From NCBI GenBank assembly GCA_015067565.1, contig SVMF01000010.1, positions 1 through 64,000 of the forward strand: a stretch of DNA of 64,000 nucleotides. Direction: 5' to 3'. This document shows, in pieces, positions 26,600-34,902 of this stretch. Below the pieces are notes generated by a model that saw only the letters and a program-made list of their open reading frames with translations, ran no database searches and was not told the origin of the DNA. The DNA is from Oscillospiraceae bacterium. GTDB taxonomy: Bacteria; Bacillota; Clostridia; Oscillospirales; Oscillospiraceae. A program made the translations under genes and the position numbers. Position 1 is the first letter of the stretch, and every line of letters begins with the position of its first letter.

Positions 26600-26800
26600 G
26601 GATAATATATGTTAATAATAATAGGCAATGTGAAATTGTGCAAAACCCTCACAAAGTCAGAAATTGCAAGGGTTTGCCAATTGCAAAACCTGTGTATGAA
26701 AAAATTGGTTATACACAGGCAAAAGTTGCGGAATTTGTCGAGTGCAGTTATGCACAGAAAATTTATGCACATTGAACAGCCGTTGTGCAATTCTAACGTG
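26600..26800. other. oriC: candidate replication origin (oriC) between dnaA and dnaN
   Basis: Five DnaA-box-like 9-mers: TTATACACA (26709-26717), TTATGCACA (26748-26756 and 26763-26771), TCATACACA on the minus strand (26691-26699) and TTTGCACAA near 26634. An AT-rich stretch with TTAATAATAATAG (26612-26624) resembles an unwinding element with DnaA-trio repeats. Gene orientation changes from mostly minus to mostly plus around this point. Confidence 0.75.
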
Positions 26801-26860
26801 GTTATGATTACGGGAAAGGCGCCTGCGTTGACCGAAGCACGCGGCATCCATGATGCGCAC

Positions 26861-28174
26861 TTAAAGTCTGTTATTGATATTCGACTGGATATCGCGGATA
26901 TTATCCTGCAGGCCGTTCGAGGCTGTACCAATCTCCTCCTCCACGCGGCGGATGGCATAGAGCACTGTCGTATGATTCTTGCCAAATTCCTTGGCAATGT
27001 CGGGCAGCGACAGCACCGTCATCTTGCGGATAAGATACATGGCAATTTGGCGAGCCTCGGAGGTATTTTTGTTCTTAGCGGTGCTGCGCAGGACGCTTTC
27101 CTCGATGGAATAGAAGCGGCAGACCTCGGAGATGATCAGATCAGGCGTCGGGACCGCCTGCACCTTACCCTTGAACATATCCTTAATGGCGCGGGAGACC
27201 GCACCGATCTCCAGCGGCATACCGTTTAAGTCATGGTAGGCCTTGATTTTCTTGACCGTGCCTTCGATCTGGCGGACATTGTTGGTGATGTTCTCTGCAA
27301 TGTAGGCGCACACATCCTCAGGCAGCATCAGGCCCAAAGACAGCGCCTTGTTCTTCGTGATGGCATAACGCGTCTCATAATCGGGCGGCTGCACGTCGAC
27401 GATCAGGCCCCACTCAAAGCGGGTGCGCAGACGCTCTTCAAGCTTATGCATCTCGCTGGGCACACGGTCAGAGGTCAGAACGATCTGCCGATGTGCCTCG
27501 TAGAGGGTGTTGAAGGTGTGGAAAAATTCGACCTGCGTACCCTCCTTGCCGGAGATGAATTGAATATCGTCGATTAAAAGCAGCTCTGCATTGCGATATT
27601 TCTCACGGAACTCAAAGTTCTTACCGGTACGGACGGCCTCGATGAACTCGTTGGTGAACTGATCGCCCTTGATGTAGACGATGTTGGCATCGGGATGCTT
27701 CTGCTGGTAATAATTTGCGATGGCATAGAGCAGATGGGTCTTACCCAGGCCGCTCTGGCCGTACAAAAACAGCGGATTGTAGGCGATGGTCTGTTCCTCG
27801 GCCACGGCCTGCGCTGCGGAAAAAGCATGCTGATTCGACGGGCCGACTACGAAGGTGTCAAAGGTGTATTGAGAATTGAATTCCACAAAAGACTGCTTTT
27901 TATGCACTTTTTTGTACTGGGGGAAATCATTCTCGTCGAGAACGACGACATCGACCTCGGTCTCAAAGACCTCACGCATGGCATCCTGGATCAGCGATTT
28001 GTAGCGATTGACGATGACATCCTTGCGGAAGGGCGAAGGGGAGTAGATCACGAGCTTTCCGTCGGCAAATTCGACGATGTCGGCATCATCGAAATAGCTG
28101 GTAACGGCATAAGCAGGGGAATTCTGCTCCATGTAGGCCAGAACACGGGACCAAATAAAGGCGTTGGAATACAT
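26861..28174 (-). CDS. dnaA: chromosomal replication initiator DnaA
   Basis: 437 aa. Domain I (1-85), a short linker, AAA+ domain with Walker A GQSGLGKTHLL and Walker B LLIDDIQFISGK, and domain IV with the DNA-binding signature KEFGKNHTTVLYAIRRV. Start at 28174 after AAAGGAG. The genes that often precede dnaA in Firmicutes (rpmH, rnpA, yidC, jag) are not here; sufC is divergent instead. Confidence 0.97.
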   Translation of the reverse strand: MYSNAFIWSRVLAYMEQNSPAYAVTSYFDDADIVEFADGKLVIYSPSPFRKDVIVNRYKSLIQDAMREVFETEVDVVVLDENDFPQYKKVHKKQSFVEFNSQYTFDTFVVGPSNQHAFSAAQAVAEEQTIAYNPLFLYGQSGLGKTHLLYAIANYYQQKHPDANIVYIKGDQFTNEFIEAVRTGKNFEFREKYRNAELLLIDDIQFISGKEGTQVEFFHTFNTLYEAHRQIVLTSDRVPSEMHKLEERLRTRFEWGLIVDVQPPDYETRYAITKNKALSLGLMLPEDVCAYIAENITNNVRQIEGTVKKIKAYHDLNGMPLEIGAVSRAIKDMFKGKVQAVPTPDLIISEVCRFYSIEESVLRSTAKNKNTSEARQIAMYLIRKMTVLSLPDIAKEFGKNHTTVLYAIRRVEEEIGTASNGLQDNIRDIQSNINNRL

Positions 28175-28221
28175 AGCCGTCTCCTTTCTGTATAGTAAGG
28201 CGAAGATAAATTATCTTCAAA

Positions 28222-28250
28222 ATTATACCACAAGCCTGTGCAAAAATCAA
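28222..28250 (-). promoter_or_regulatory. dnaA promoter
   Basis: On the minus strand TTGATT (28245-28250), 17-bp spacer, TATAAT (28222-28227). The spacer contains TTTTGCACA, two mismatches from a consensus DnaA box, which would fit autoregulation. Confidence 0.75.
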
Positions 28251-28405
28251 GTCTATACAATATTAAATACTATAAAATATAGAGGTATTTATATAGAAGA
28301 ATGCACAAAAATTCGTTTGCGACAAATTTCGCAACAAAAAACCATGCACAAGGGCGAAAAACGTGGCAATGACATCGACAGCTATTGGCGGAAGTTGTAC
28401 CCTTT

Positions 28406-28420
28406 TGTGACTCAGTCACA
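28406..28420. promoter_or_regulatory. 15-bp palindrome upstream of sufC, possible operator
   Basis: TGTGACTCAGTCACA: two perfect 7-bp arms around one base, centred 25 bp before the -35 box of sufC. No other copy was noticed. The binding protein is unknown; a regulator of iron-sulfur genes is one possibility. Confidence 0.45.
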
Positions 28421-28437
28421 CGTGGCCAAATAAATGA

Positions 28438-28466
28438 TTGAAAAACTGCCAAAACTATGTTATATT
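28438..28466 (+). promoter_or_regulatory. sufC promoter
   Basis: TTGAAA (28438-28443), 17-bp spacer, TATATT (28461-28466), then AGAGGAT before the start at 28497. Confidence 0.75.
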
Positions 28467-28496
28467 CAAAGTACCCCATAGAAAGAGGATTTTATC

Positions 28497-29231
28497 ATGC
28501 TGGAAATTAAAAATTTATCTTATCGTGTCGAGGGAGAAAATGGCCCGATCGACATTTTAAAGGGTATTGACCTGAATATTGAGGACAAAAAGTTTATCGT
28601 CATTACCGGCCCGAACGGCGGCGGCAAAACCAGTCTGGCCCGTGCAATCATGGGCATTTATGAGCCGACCGGTGGCGAAATTTTTTATCATGGCGAGGAC
28701 ATTACCCATTTGACGGTATCCGAGCGTGCCAAGAAGGGCATTTCCTATGGTTTTCAGCAGCCTCCGCGCTTCAAGGGTATGAAGGTCCGTGACCTTCTGA
28801 CCATCGCAGCCGGCAAGAAAATCAGCCACGACATGGCCTGCTCGTATCTGACGAAGGTCGGCCTGTGCGCCCGTGATTACATCGACCGCGATGTGGACAC
28901 CTCTTTGTCCGGCGGCGAGGTCAAGCGTATCGAGATCGCCACCATTCTGGCCAGAGAAAGCGACCTTATGATTTTTGACGAGCCGGAGGCCGGCATCGAT
29001 CTGTGGTCATTTGCCCGACTGACCGAAACGTTTCAGGAAATTCACGACAAAAAAGAGGCGACCATCCTGATCATTTCTCACCAGGAGCGCATTTTGCGTC
29101 TGGCAGACGAGATCATTCTGATCGCCGACGGCAAGCTCTCCCAGCGCGGCAGCGTCGAGGAGATCTACCCGAAAATTCTGGCAGATACCGTCTCTGCCTG
29201 TACGCTGTTGGAGGTGGATAAAAAATGCTGA
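28497..29231 (+). CDS. sufC: Fe-S cluster assembly ATPase SufC
   Basis: 244 aa, ABC-type ATPase of the SUF scaffold. Walker A GPNGGGKTSLARA, a Q-loop in SYGFQQPPRF, the SufC-type signature LSGGEVKRIEIA, Walker B LMIFDEPEAGID. The ATG follows AGAGGAT. The 3' end overlaps the next gene by 7 nt. Only SufC and one SufB-like protein are encoded here, with no sufD, sufS or sufU beside them. Confidence 0.92.
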   Translation: MLEIKNLSYRVEGENGPIDILKGIDLNIEDKKFIVITGPNGGGKTSLARAIMGIYEPTGGEIFYHGEDITHLTVSERAKKGISYGFQQPPRFKGMKVRDLLTIAAGKKISHDMACSYLTKVGLCARDYIDRDVDTSLSGGEVKRIEIATILARESDLMIFDEPEAGIDLWSFARLTETFQEIHDKKEATILIISHQERILRLADEIILIADGKLSQRGSVEEIYPKILADTVSACTLLEVDKKC

Positions 29232-30148
29232 ATGAGATCCAACTGAGAATTCTGGAAGCCGTTGCGGACATGAAGGGCACGGGCGAGGGCGCAGTGAATA
29301 TTCGCTCCGACGGGAAAAAGCTCTTCCGCCGCAACACCGAAAACATTCAAATCGAGTCGAAAACGGACAAGGACGGTATCGACATTCATATCGCCCCGAA
29401 TACCAAAAACGAGCGTGTGCACATTCCCGTGGTTGTGACCGATTCGGGCCGCCATGATCTGGTATACAACGATTTTTACATCGGCGAGGGTGCGGATGTG
29501 ACAATCGTGGCCGGCTGCGGCATTCATAACTGCGGCGATTGTGACAGCGAGCATAACGGGATTCATACGTTTTATGTCGGCAAAAATGCCAAGGTCAAAT
29601 ATTCCGAAAAGCACTACGGCGAGGGCGAGGGCACGGGCAAGCGGATCTTGAATCCGCAGACGGTTTTGTATCTCGAGGAGGGTGCCTCCGTCACACTGGA
29701 AACGACGCAGATCCGTGGTGTGGATGACACCAAGCGTTACACGAAGGTCGAGTGCCGCGGTGCCGATTCCGAGGTCATCATACGGGAAAATTTGCTCACG
29801 CACAACGAACAGAAGGCTGATTCTGAGATGGATATTTTCCTCAACGGTGAAAATTCCAAAGCACAGGTTATTTCCCGTTCGGTGGCACAGGATATGTCGT
29901 ATCAGGTGTTTTATCCGCGCGTGACGGGCAACGGAAAGTGCTTCGGCCATGTGCAGTGCGATGCGATCATCATGGGCGAGGCGAAGGTGCGTGCGATCCC
30001 GGAGATCACGTGTAATCATGTCGATGCAAGCTTGATCCACGAGGCCGCGATCGGACGCATCGCAGGCGAGCAGATTTTGAAGCTGATGACGCTCGGTTTG
30101 TCAGCCGAGGAAGCAGAGGAGAAGATCCTCGAAGGCTTCCTGCGATAA
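29225..30148 (+). CDS. sufB: short SufB/SufD-like scaffold protein
   Basis: 307 aa, clearly shorter than the 420-470 aa of ordinary SufB. Its core is the SufBD beta-helix (residues about 60-270) with DLVYNDFYIGEGADVTIVAG, a Cys-rich GCGIHNCGDCDSEHNGIHTF at about residue 97, and the C-terminal SufC-interacting region HVDASLIHEAAIGRIAGEQ with LMTLGLSAEEAEEKI. The two-gene arrangement matches the minimal SufBC (SmsCB-type) systems described from anaerobes and archaea. The desulfurase must be elsewhere. Confidence 0.85.
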   Translation: MLNEIQLRILEAVADMKGTGEGAVNIRSDGKKLFRRNTENIQIESKTDKDGIDIHIAPNTKNERVHIPVVVTDSGRHDLVYNDFYIGEGADVTIVAGCGIHNCGDCDSEHNGIHTFYVGKNAKVKYSEKHYGEGEGTGKRILNPQTVLYLEEGASVTLETTQIRGVDDTKRYTKVECRGADSEVIIRENLLTHNEQKADSEMDIFLNGENSKAQVISRSVAQDMSYQVFYPRVTGNGKCFGHVQCDAIIMGEAKVRAIPEITCNHVDASLIHEAAIGRIAGEQILKLMTLGLSAEEAEEKILEGFLR

Positions 30149-30159
30149 CAGAAAAGCAA

Positions 30160-30190
30160 ACGGGCAGGTCAAATGACCTGCCCGTTTCAG
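30160..30190 (+). terminator. probable terminator after sufB
   Basis: AAACGGGCAGGTCA (ending at about 30173) pairs with TGACCTGCCCGTTT, a two-base loop, ending in TTT. The same hairpin, GGGCAGGTCATTTGACCTGCCC, recurs at 49760-49785. Confidence 0.7.
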
Positions 30191-30394
30191 CGTGTCAAAA
30201 CATCAACTGTAGGGGCGGGGCATGCCCCGCCCGGCGGCAATCGGTGCGATTTTGCCGCAAACTGCTGCGAAAACGAGCTTGTTTGCTGCCGGTTGAGGCA
30301 TGCCTCAACCCTACCGTGGCTGTGCAACAACAGACCGCAAAAACTGTAGGGGCGGGGCATGCCCCGCCCGGAGCGTGCCAAAAAGGTTCTTACC
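30191..30394. repeat. cluster of GCATGC palindromes (left part)
   Basis: Holds GGGCGGGGCATGCCCCGCCC (about 30213), GTTGAGGCATGCCTCAAC (about 30291) and GGCGGGGCATGCCCCGCC (about 30353), joined by linkers that recur in inverted order at 49.8-50.0 kb. No gene. Confidence 0.8.
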
Positions 30395-30520
30395 GTGTCA
30401 TCGCGAGGAGCGCAGCGACGTGGCGATCTCGTGCTGAAAGTTTGTTATTCTTCCGAAAGAAAGATAAAAATCAAACTTTCGAGATTGCCACGACCGCCCG
30501 TTCGGCGGTCTCGCAATGAC
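30395..30520. repeat. CATTGCGAG-type hairpin repeat, copy 2
   Basis: From TGTCATCGCGAGGAGCGCAG to GGCGGTCTCGCAATGACA. Its inverted twin is at 49558-49683; both share the inner AAAGTTTG...CAAACTTT arms. Confidence 0.8.
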
Positions 30521-30660
30521 AAGACTATCGTTTTTCGACAGTCTGTGGGCGGGCATGCCCCGCCCGACTGCAATCGCTACGATTTTGCCGGAAACTGCTA
30601 CGAATACGAGCCTGTTTGCTGCCGGTTGAGGCATGCCTCAACCCTACAAGACGGCATTTA
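30521..30660. repeat. cluster of GCATGC palindromes (right part)
   Basis: CTATCGTTTTTCGACAGTCTG then GGCGGGCATGCCCCGCC and GTTGAGGCATGCCTCAACCC. No coding potential; it belongs to the same composite as 30191-30394. Confidence 0.75.
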
Positions 30661-30684
30661 CGACAGAAACGGATAGGCTTCGGC

Positions 30685-31152
30685 CTATCCGTTTTCAATT
30701 ACATTTCCATATTCAATTCCGATCATTTTTTCGAGATTTTTCGGGTCGGTCTCGATTTGCAGACCGATTTTTCCCCCACTGAAAAATATCGTCTTATATT
30801 GCACTGCGCTTTCATGGATCACGGTGCGGAACTGCTTCTTCATCCCAAGCGGACTGCAGCCGCCGTGGACATAGCCGGTCAGCGGCAGAAGCTCCCTCTG
30901 CGGCAGCATAGATATCGACTTTTCCCCGACCGCTTTTGCGGCCTTTTTCAGATCCAATTCCTCGGCCACCGGGATCATAAAGACATAATTTGCCCCGCTT
31001 TTTCCCACGGTCACAAGCGTTTTGAAGACCCTTTCCGCCTCTTGGCCGAGCGTCGTGGCCACGGCAATTCCCGAGATGGCATTGTCATAGGAATGCACGC
31101 TGTAGGGCAATTTTTTGCGGTCAAACAGCCGTATTGCGTTCGTTTTTTCCAT
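30685..31152 (-). CDS. ybaK: YbaK/EbsC-type aminoacyl-tRNA deacylase
   Basis: 155 aa, usual length. These enzymes clear mischarged tRNA, typically Cys-tRNA(Pro), in trans. It contains the family segments FKTLVTVGKSGANYVFMIP, the conserved Lys of DLKKAAKAVGEKSISML and the GYVHGGCSPLGMKK loop. AAAGGACGG precedes the ATG at 31152. It overlaps the YgjV-like gene by 32 nt. Confidence 0.9.
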   Translation of the reverse strand: MEKTNAIRLFDRKKLPYSVHSYDNAISGIAVATTLGQEAERVFKTLVTVGKSGANYVFMIPVAEELDLKKAAKAVGEKSISMLPQRELLPLTGYVHGGCSPLGMKKQFRTVIHESAVQYKTIFFSGGKIGLQIETDPKNLEKMIGIEYGNVIENG

Positions 31153-31651
31153 TTTTGCTCCGTCCTTTGATGAGAAAAATGACTGCCATGATAAAAACGA
31201 CAACATTTCCGCCAAATGCGACATAATTTTGGATACTGAAATTGAAAATCGCAAACATTACCGTGCTGATGGCAAAGGCATATTTGATGGGACGTTCTTG
31301 ATCCTTGAAACGGAACACGGTTAGCGTATAGATGAAATTTCCAAGTACGGGCAGCCAGCCGACAAGGCCACGGTTGTTGAAATAGATGCCCAGGCCGACG
31401 GCCAGCGACAAAAGCAGCCACTCGATCCATTTGTACTGCTTTTTGCTCATAGCAGTCAGGTTGCGGAAGACGCTAACGGCATTTTGCACCGCACCGCTGT
31501 AGCCTTTCAGAACGATGGTGCTTGCGCCGTAGAGAAACTGGCTTGCGATCTGGACGGACAAAATGCCCTTGGCTGTTTTCCTCGAGGCGCTGATGCCGTC
31601 GCTGCACATGGCAAGTAGGCTGCAGATATTCCCGATGATCAAACTGCTCAT
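31121..31651 (-). CDS. YgjV-family membrane protein
   Basis: 176 aa with five hydrophobic segments. The features QFLYGASTIVLKGYSGAVQN and VSVFRNL match the YgjV-type inner-membrane family, whose role is unknown. The C-terminus is basic. It lies 3 nt after rlmD and overlaps ybaK, so the three form one operon. Confidence 0.75.
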   Translation of the reverse strand: MSSLIIGNICSLLAMCSDGISASRKTAKGILSVQIASQFLYGASTIVLKGYSGAVQNAVSVFRNLTAMSKKQYKWIEWLLLSLAVGLGIYFNNRGLVGWLPVLGNFIYTLTVFRFKDQERPIKYAFAISTVMFAIFNFSIQNYVAFGGNVVVFIMAVIFLIKGRSKNGKNERNTAV

Positions 31652-31654
31652 AGA

Positions 31655-33052
31655 TTACCTCTTTTTTAGACAAACGCTACTCTCGTCTGTAATTTGTTCG
31701 GAATGAACGGTCTTTTCCCGACTTAAACAAACAACAGATTCGATATGTGAGCATCTGGGGAACAAATCGACGGCCTCGGCATGAGTCAAAATATACCCAC
31801 GCTGACACAGCAGCTTGACATCGCGCGCCAGCGTGGCTGGGTCACATGAGACATAGACAACTTTTTTCGGCTGCATCTGAACGATTGCCTCGATGACATC
31901 GGCGCTGATGCCCTTTCGGGGCGGATCGACGACGATCACATCCGGAAGTGCGCCCTCTTTTGCCAGGCGGATCGCTGCTTCTCCGGCATCGGCGCAGAAA
32001 AATCGGACATTTTCGATGCCGTTTCTGCGTGCATTTTCTTTTGCATTTTCAATGGCGGCATCGATCACCTCAACACCGATCACGCTTTTTGCGTTCTTTG
32101 CCAGACACAGCGTGATGGTTCCCGTCCCACAGTACAGATCCATGACTGTCTGTGTGCCGTTCAGGTCGGCGCAGGCGATGGCTTTTTGATATAGGATTTC
32201 GGCCTGATCACGGTTGACCTGGTAAAACGCTCTGGGAGAAATGCGGAAGGTCAGGTCGCACAGACGATCCTCAATGGCTTCTTCGCCCCAGATGACGCGC
32301 GTTTCGTCGCCCAAAACAGCATTTCCCTTGCGTTTGTTGATGTTCAGAGAGATGCTTGTCATGCCGGGAAGCTTCGAAAGCTCGGAAATGAGCAGCTTTT
32401 TCTGAGGAATATCGTCTGCATTAATGACTAAGCAGACCATCATCTGACCCGTGGCTGCACCGTGGCGCACGAAAATATGGCGCAAAACTCCTGTGTGCGT
32501 GCCCTCGTCATAGGGTTTCACCCGTACCTGACGCATCCAGGAATGCACAATTTTTTTTGCCTCATCCATGCACTCAGGCAGGATCAAGCAACGCTCTATC
32601 GGCACAACTTCATGCGTACCCTTTTTGAAAAATCCGACTTTTCCGTCGGCATTGACGGGATATTGCGCCTTGTTGCGGTAATTTTTACAGGTTTTTGCGC
32701 CCGTGATCGGCAAAAAGGAAAGCGCCTGCCCACCCAAGCGGTTGAGTGCATCCATGACCCTCTGCCGCTTGATCTCCAGCTCTGCCTCATAGCTCAGGTG
32801 CCAAAAATCACAGCCGCCGCAGAGCTTGGCGTAGGGACATTCGCGGTTGACTCTGGCGGGAGAACGGGTTATAATATTCACGATTTTTCCGTATGCGGCC
32901 GTCTTTCCGATGTGCTCGATCCGAAGATCGTATTCCTCATCGGGTGCGGCATTCGGCACGAAAACGGCATAGCCGTCCACACGGCACACACCCAAGCCTT
33001 CGCTGGTGAAGCCGCTGACGACAGCACGGTAAATTTCATTTTTCTTTAACAT
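31655..33052 (-). CDS. rlmD: 23S rRNA (uracil-5-)-methyltransferase, RlmD/RlmCD type
   Basis: About 465 aa. N-terminal TRAM domain, then Cys residues CPYAKLCGGCDFWH for a 4Fe-4S cluster, the SAM-binding DLYCGTGTITLCLA, the DPPRKG motif and the nucleophilic Cys in VVYVSCDPATLARD. It methylates a uridine of 23S rRNA; which position cannot be told from the sequence. The ATG at 33052 follows AGAGGG at 6 nt. A parS site lies 12 bp upstream of the start and a 258-bp repeat occupies the rest of the leader. Confidence 0.9.
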   Translation of the reverse strand: MLKKNEIYRAVVSGFTSEGLGVCRVDGYAVFVPNAAPDEEYDLRIEHIGKTAAYGKIVNIITRSPARVNRECPYAKLCGGCDFWHLSYEAELEIKRQRVMDALNRLGGQALSFLPITGAKTCKNYRNKAQYPVNADGKVGFFKKGTHEVVPIERCLILPECMDEAKKIVHSWMRQVRVKPYDEGTHTGVLRHIFVRHGAATGQMMVCLVINADDIPQKKLLISELSKLPGMTSISLNINKRKGNAVLGDETRVIWGEEAIEDRLCDLTFRISPRAFYQVNRDQAEILYQKAIACADLNGTQTVMDLYCGTGTITLCLAKNAKSVIGVEVIDAAIENAKENARRNGIENVRFFCADAGEAAIRLAKEGALPDVIVVDPPRKGISADVIEAIVQMQPKKVVYVSCDPATLARDVKLLCQRGYILTHAEAVDLFPRCSHIESVVCLSREKTVHSEQITDESSVCLKKR

Positions 33053-33063
33053 AATCATCCCTC

Positions 33064-33079
33064 TGTTTCACGTGAAACA
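33064..33079. promoter_or_regulatory. parS site 1
   Basis: TGTTTCACGTGAAACA, a perfect 16-bp palindrome identical to the Bacillus parS consensus bound by ParB. parB lies 2.7 kb away. Confidence 0.95.
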
Positions 33080-33090
33080 TTTTCTATATT

Positions 33091-33348
33091 AATGTCTGCT
33101 GAATAAGTCGCTACTGCGGCTTATTCGCACAGCGTTGCTGTGCAATCGTGCAAAAACGGCTCTTTTTAACCGTTTTTGCACGATTTAGACATGGAAACAA
33201 TGCGTATTTTCGCACGAGCATCGCAACGCTCGTGCGAAATGTGCAAGGTTTTTAGCGGTTTTACCGCCAAAACCTTGCACTCGAACAACGCAAAACAGCC
33301 CTGAAAGCTTTGGCTTGCAAGGGTTTTCGCGTTGTTCAGTACGCATTA
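33091..33348 (-). repeat. 258-bp repeat, copy 1 (inverted relative to copy 2)
   Basis: Reverse complement of 41530-41787 with only about five differences. It folds into several hairpins (CGCACGAGCG..., CAAGGTTTT...AACCTTG, GTGCAAAAACGG.../...CGTTTTTGCAC, CACAGCG...GTGTG). No conserved frame. A TTTACG-17 bp-TATAAT promoter reading toward rlmD abuts its right end (about 33350). Confidence 0.9.
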
Positions 33349-33396
33349 TATTATACCACAGCGAAGTAAATTCGTAAATGGAAAATTGGTGATTGT

Positions 33397-34266
33397 ATGA
33401 TAAATTATGAAAATTGCACGCTTTGCCCAAGAAAATGTGGCGTAGACCGCACAAAGGGCGAGCTCGGCTACTGTAAAATGCCGGCCGAACCGATGTTAGC
33501 ACGAGCGATGCTTCACTATGGTGAGGAACCTGCAATCTGCGGTGACGGCGGCGCTGGTGCGGTATTTTTCAGCGGATGCACGATGCGCTGTCAATTTTGT
33601 CAGAATGCGGAAATTTGGGAAAAGGGAAAGACAACACAGAGATTGCGTGCTATTTTTGAGGCGCTGGTACAGAAAGGAGCACAATGCTTGGATTTGGTGA
33701 CACCAACTCAGTTTTTGCCCGATATTTTACCTGCCCTTACGCCTAAGCTACCGATACCGGTCGTCTATAACTGCGGTGGCTACGAGCGTGTGGAAACGCT
33801 GAAAATGCTCGAAGGCATGGTGGATGTCTACCTGCCGGATCTCAAATATGCAGACAATGAATTGGCGGCAAAATATTCCAATGCACCGAATTATTTCGAG
33901 GTCGCCACAGCCGCCATCCGCGAAATGTACCGTCAGACCGGTCCTGCGGTGATCGAAAACGGTATCCTAAAACGCGGTGTTCTGATCCGCCATCTGGTGT
34001 TGCCGAACTGTCTGGACAACACGCTGGCTGTGATTGATTGGGTGTCGGAAAATTTCCCGAAAAACGCAGTGATATTCTCTCTCATGCGACAGTATGTCCC
34101 TATGAACGGCGTCCAGGCGCCGCTTGACCGCCGCGTCAACGACGAAGAATACGACGGTGCCCTGAGCTGGATGGAATTCTGTGGGATGGAAGAAGGCTTC
34201 ATTCAAGAGGCACAGGCCGCAACGACACAGCTGCTGCCAAGCTTCAATTTAGATGGAATTTTTTAA
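33397..34266 (+). CDS. radical SAM protein, PflA/PflX-like
   Basis: 289 aa. Two Cys clusters: an N-terminal CTLCPRKCGVDR with GYCKM, and the radical SAM motif CTMRCQFCQN (CxxxCxxC) near residue 65. The rest is a TIM-barrel with YNCGGYERVETLKML and PDLKYAD, as in the PflX-type group often annotated as pyruvate formate-lyase-activating-like proteins. The activated partner is unknown and no glycyl radical enzyme is nearby. The ribosome-binding site is weak (GGTGATTGT). Its stop overlaps a possible LexA site. Confidence 0.82.
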   Translation: MINYENCTLCPRKCGVDRTKGELGYCKMPAEPMLARAMLHYGEEPAICGDGGAGAVFFSGCTMRCQFCQNAEIWEKGKTTQRLRAIFEALVQKGAQCLDLVTPTQFLPDILPALTPKLPIPVVYNCGGYERVETLKMLEGMVDVYLPDLKYADNELAAKYSNAPNYFEVATAAIREMYRQTGPAVIENGILKRGVLIRHLVLPNCLDNTLAVIDWVSENFPKNAVIFSLMRQYVPMNGVQAPLDRRVNDEEYDGALSWMEFCGMEEGFIQEAQAATTQLLPSFNLDGIF

Positions 34267-34303
34267 ACAAATGTTTGTATTTTCGAAACAGATGTGTTAT
34301 AAT
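34265..34303 (+). promoter_or_regulatory. lexA promoter with candidate LexA box
   Basis: TTGTAT (34275-34280), 17-bp spacer, TATAAT (34298-34303). AAACAAATGTTT (34265-34276) overlaps the -35 and resembles a degenerate Gram-positive LexA site (GAAC-N4-GTTC), which would give autoregulation. The operator call is tentative. Confidence 0.6.
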
Positions 34304-34326
34304 GAGAGGAAAGTGAGGTGACGACA

Positions 34327-34896
34327 ATGGCACGAACCAGTAACAAACGCACACTAATTATGGAATTTCTGCGCGAATTTACGGCACAAAACGGTTACGC
34401 ACCCTCGATCCGCGAGATCATGGAGGCGGTTGGCCTGAGCTCGACGGCAACTGTACACTATCATTTGTCTGAGCTCAACCGCAACGGCAGTATCAGCATC
34501 GGAAGCGGCAAAAACCGCGCCATTACATTGCATGAGAAGAAGGGCGTGCCGATCATCGGCCTGGTCACGGCAGGTCAACCAATCCTTGCAATCGAAAACA
34601 TTGAGGGATACTTACCCTATGAGTCTGACGGGGAATGCTTTGCCCTGCGAGTCCGGGGAGATTCCATGATCAACGCAGGCATCTTTGACGGTGACAAGGT
34701 CGTTGTCAGGCCACAGCCGACGGCTGAGCATGGGCAAATCGTGGTCGCTCTGCTCGGTGATGAGGCGACAGTCAAGCGTCTGCACCGTAAAAACGGACAG
34801 ATCTGGCTCATGCCGGAGAATCCTGCTTATGAGCCGATCGACGGAACGCAGGCACAGATCCTGGGCCGCGTCCGTGCGGTGATCCGGGAATTTTGA
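34327..34896 (+). CDS. lexA: LexA repressor
   Basis: 189 aa. N-terminal winged helix (LIMEFLREFTAQNGYAPSIREIMEAVGLSS), cleavage site Ala-Gly in LVTAGQPI, catalytic Ser in VRGDSMINAG and Lys in DEATVKRL. RecA-stimulated self-cleavage relieves repression of the SOS genes. The ATG at 34327 follows GAGGTGA; a GTG at 34318 would start within that site. Confidence 0.93.
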   Translation: MARTSNKRTLIMEFLREFTAQNGYAPSIREIMEAVGLSSTATVHYHLSELNRNGSISIGSGKNRAITLHEKKGVPIIGLVTAGQPILAIENIEGYLPYESDGECFALRVRGDSMINAGIFDGDKVVVRPQPTAEHGQIVVALLGDEATVKRLHRKNGQIWLMPENPAYEPIDGTQAQILGRVRAVIREF

Positions 34897-34902
34897 GGCG
34901 GA

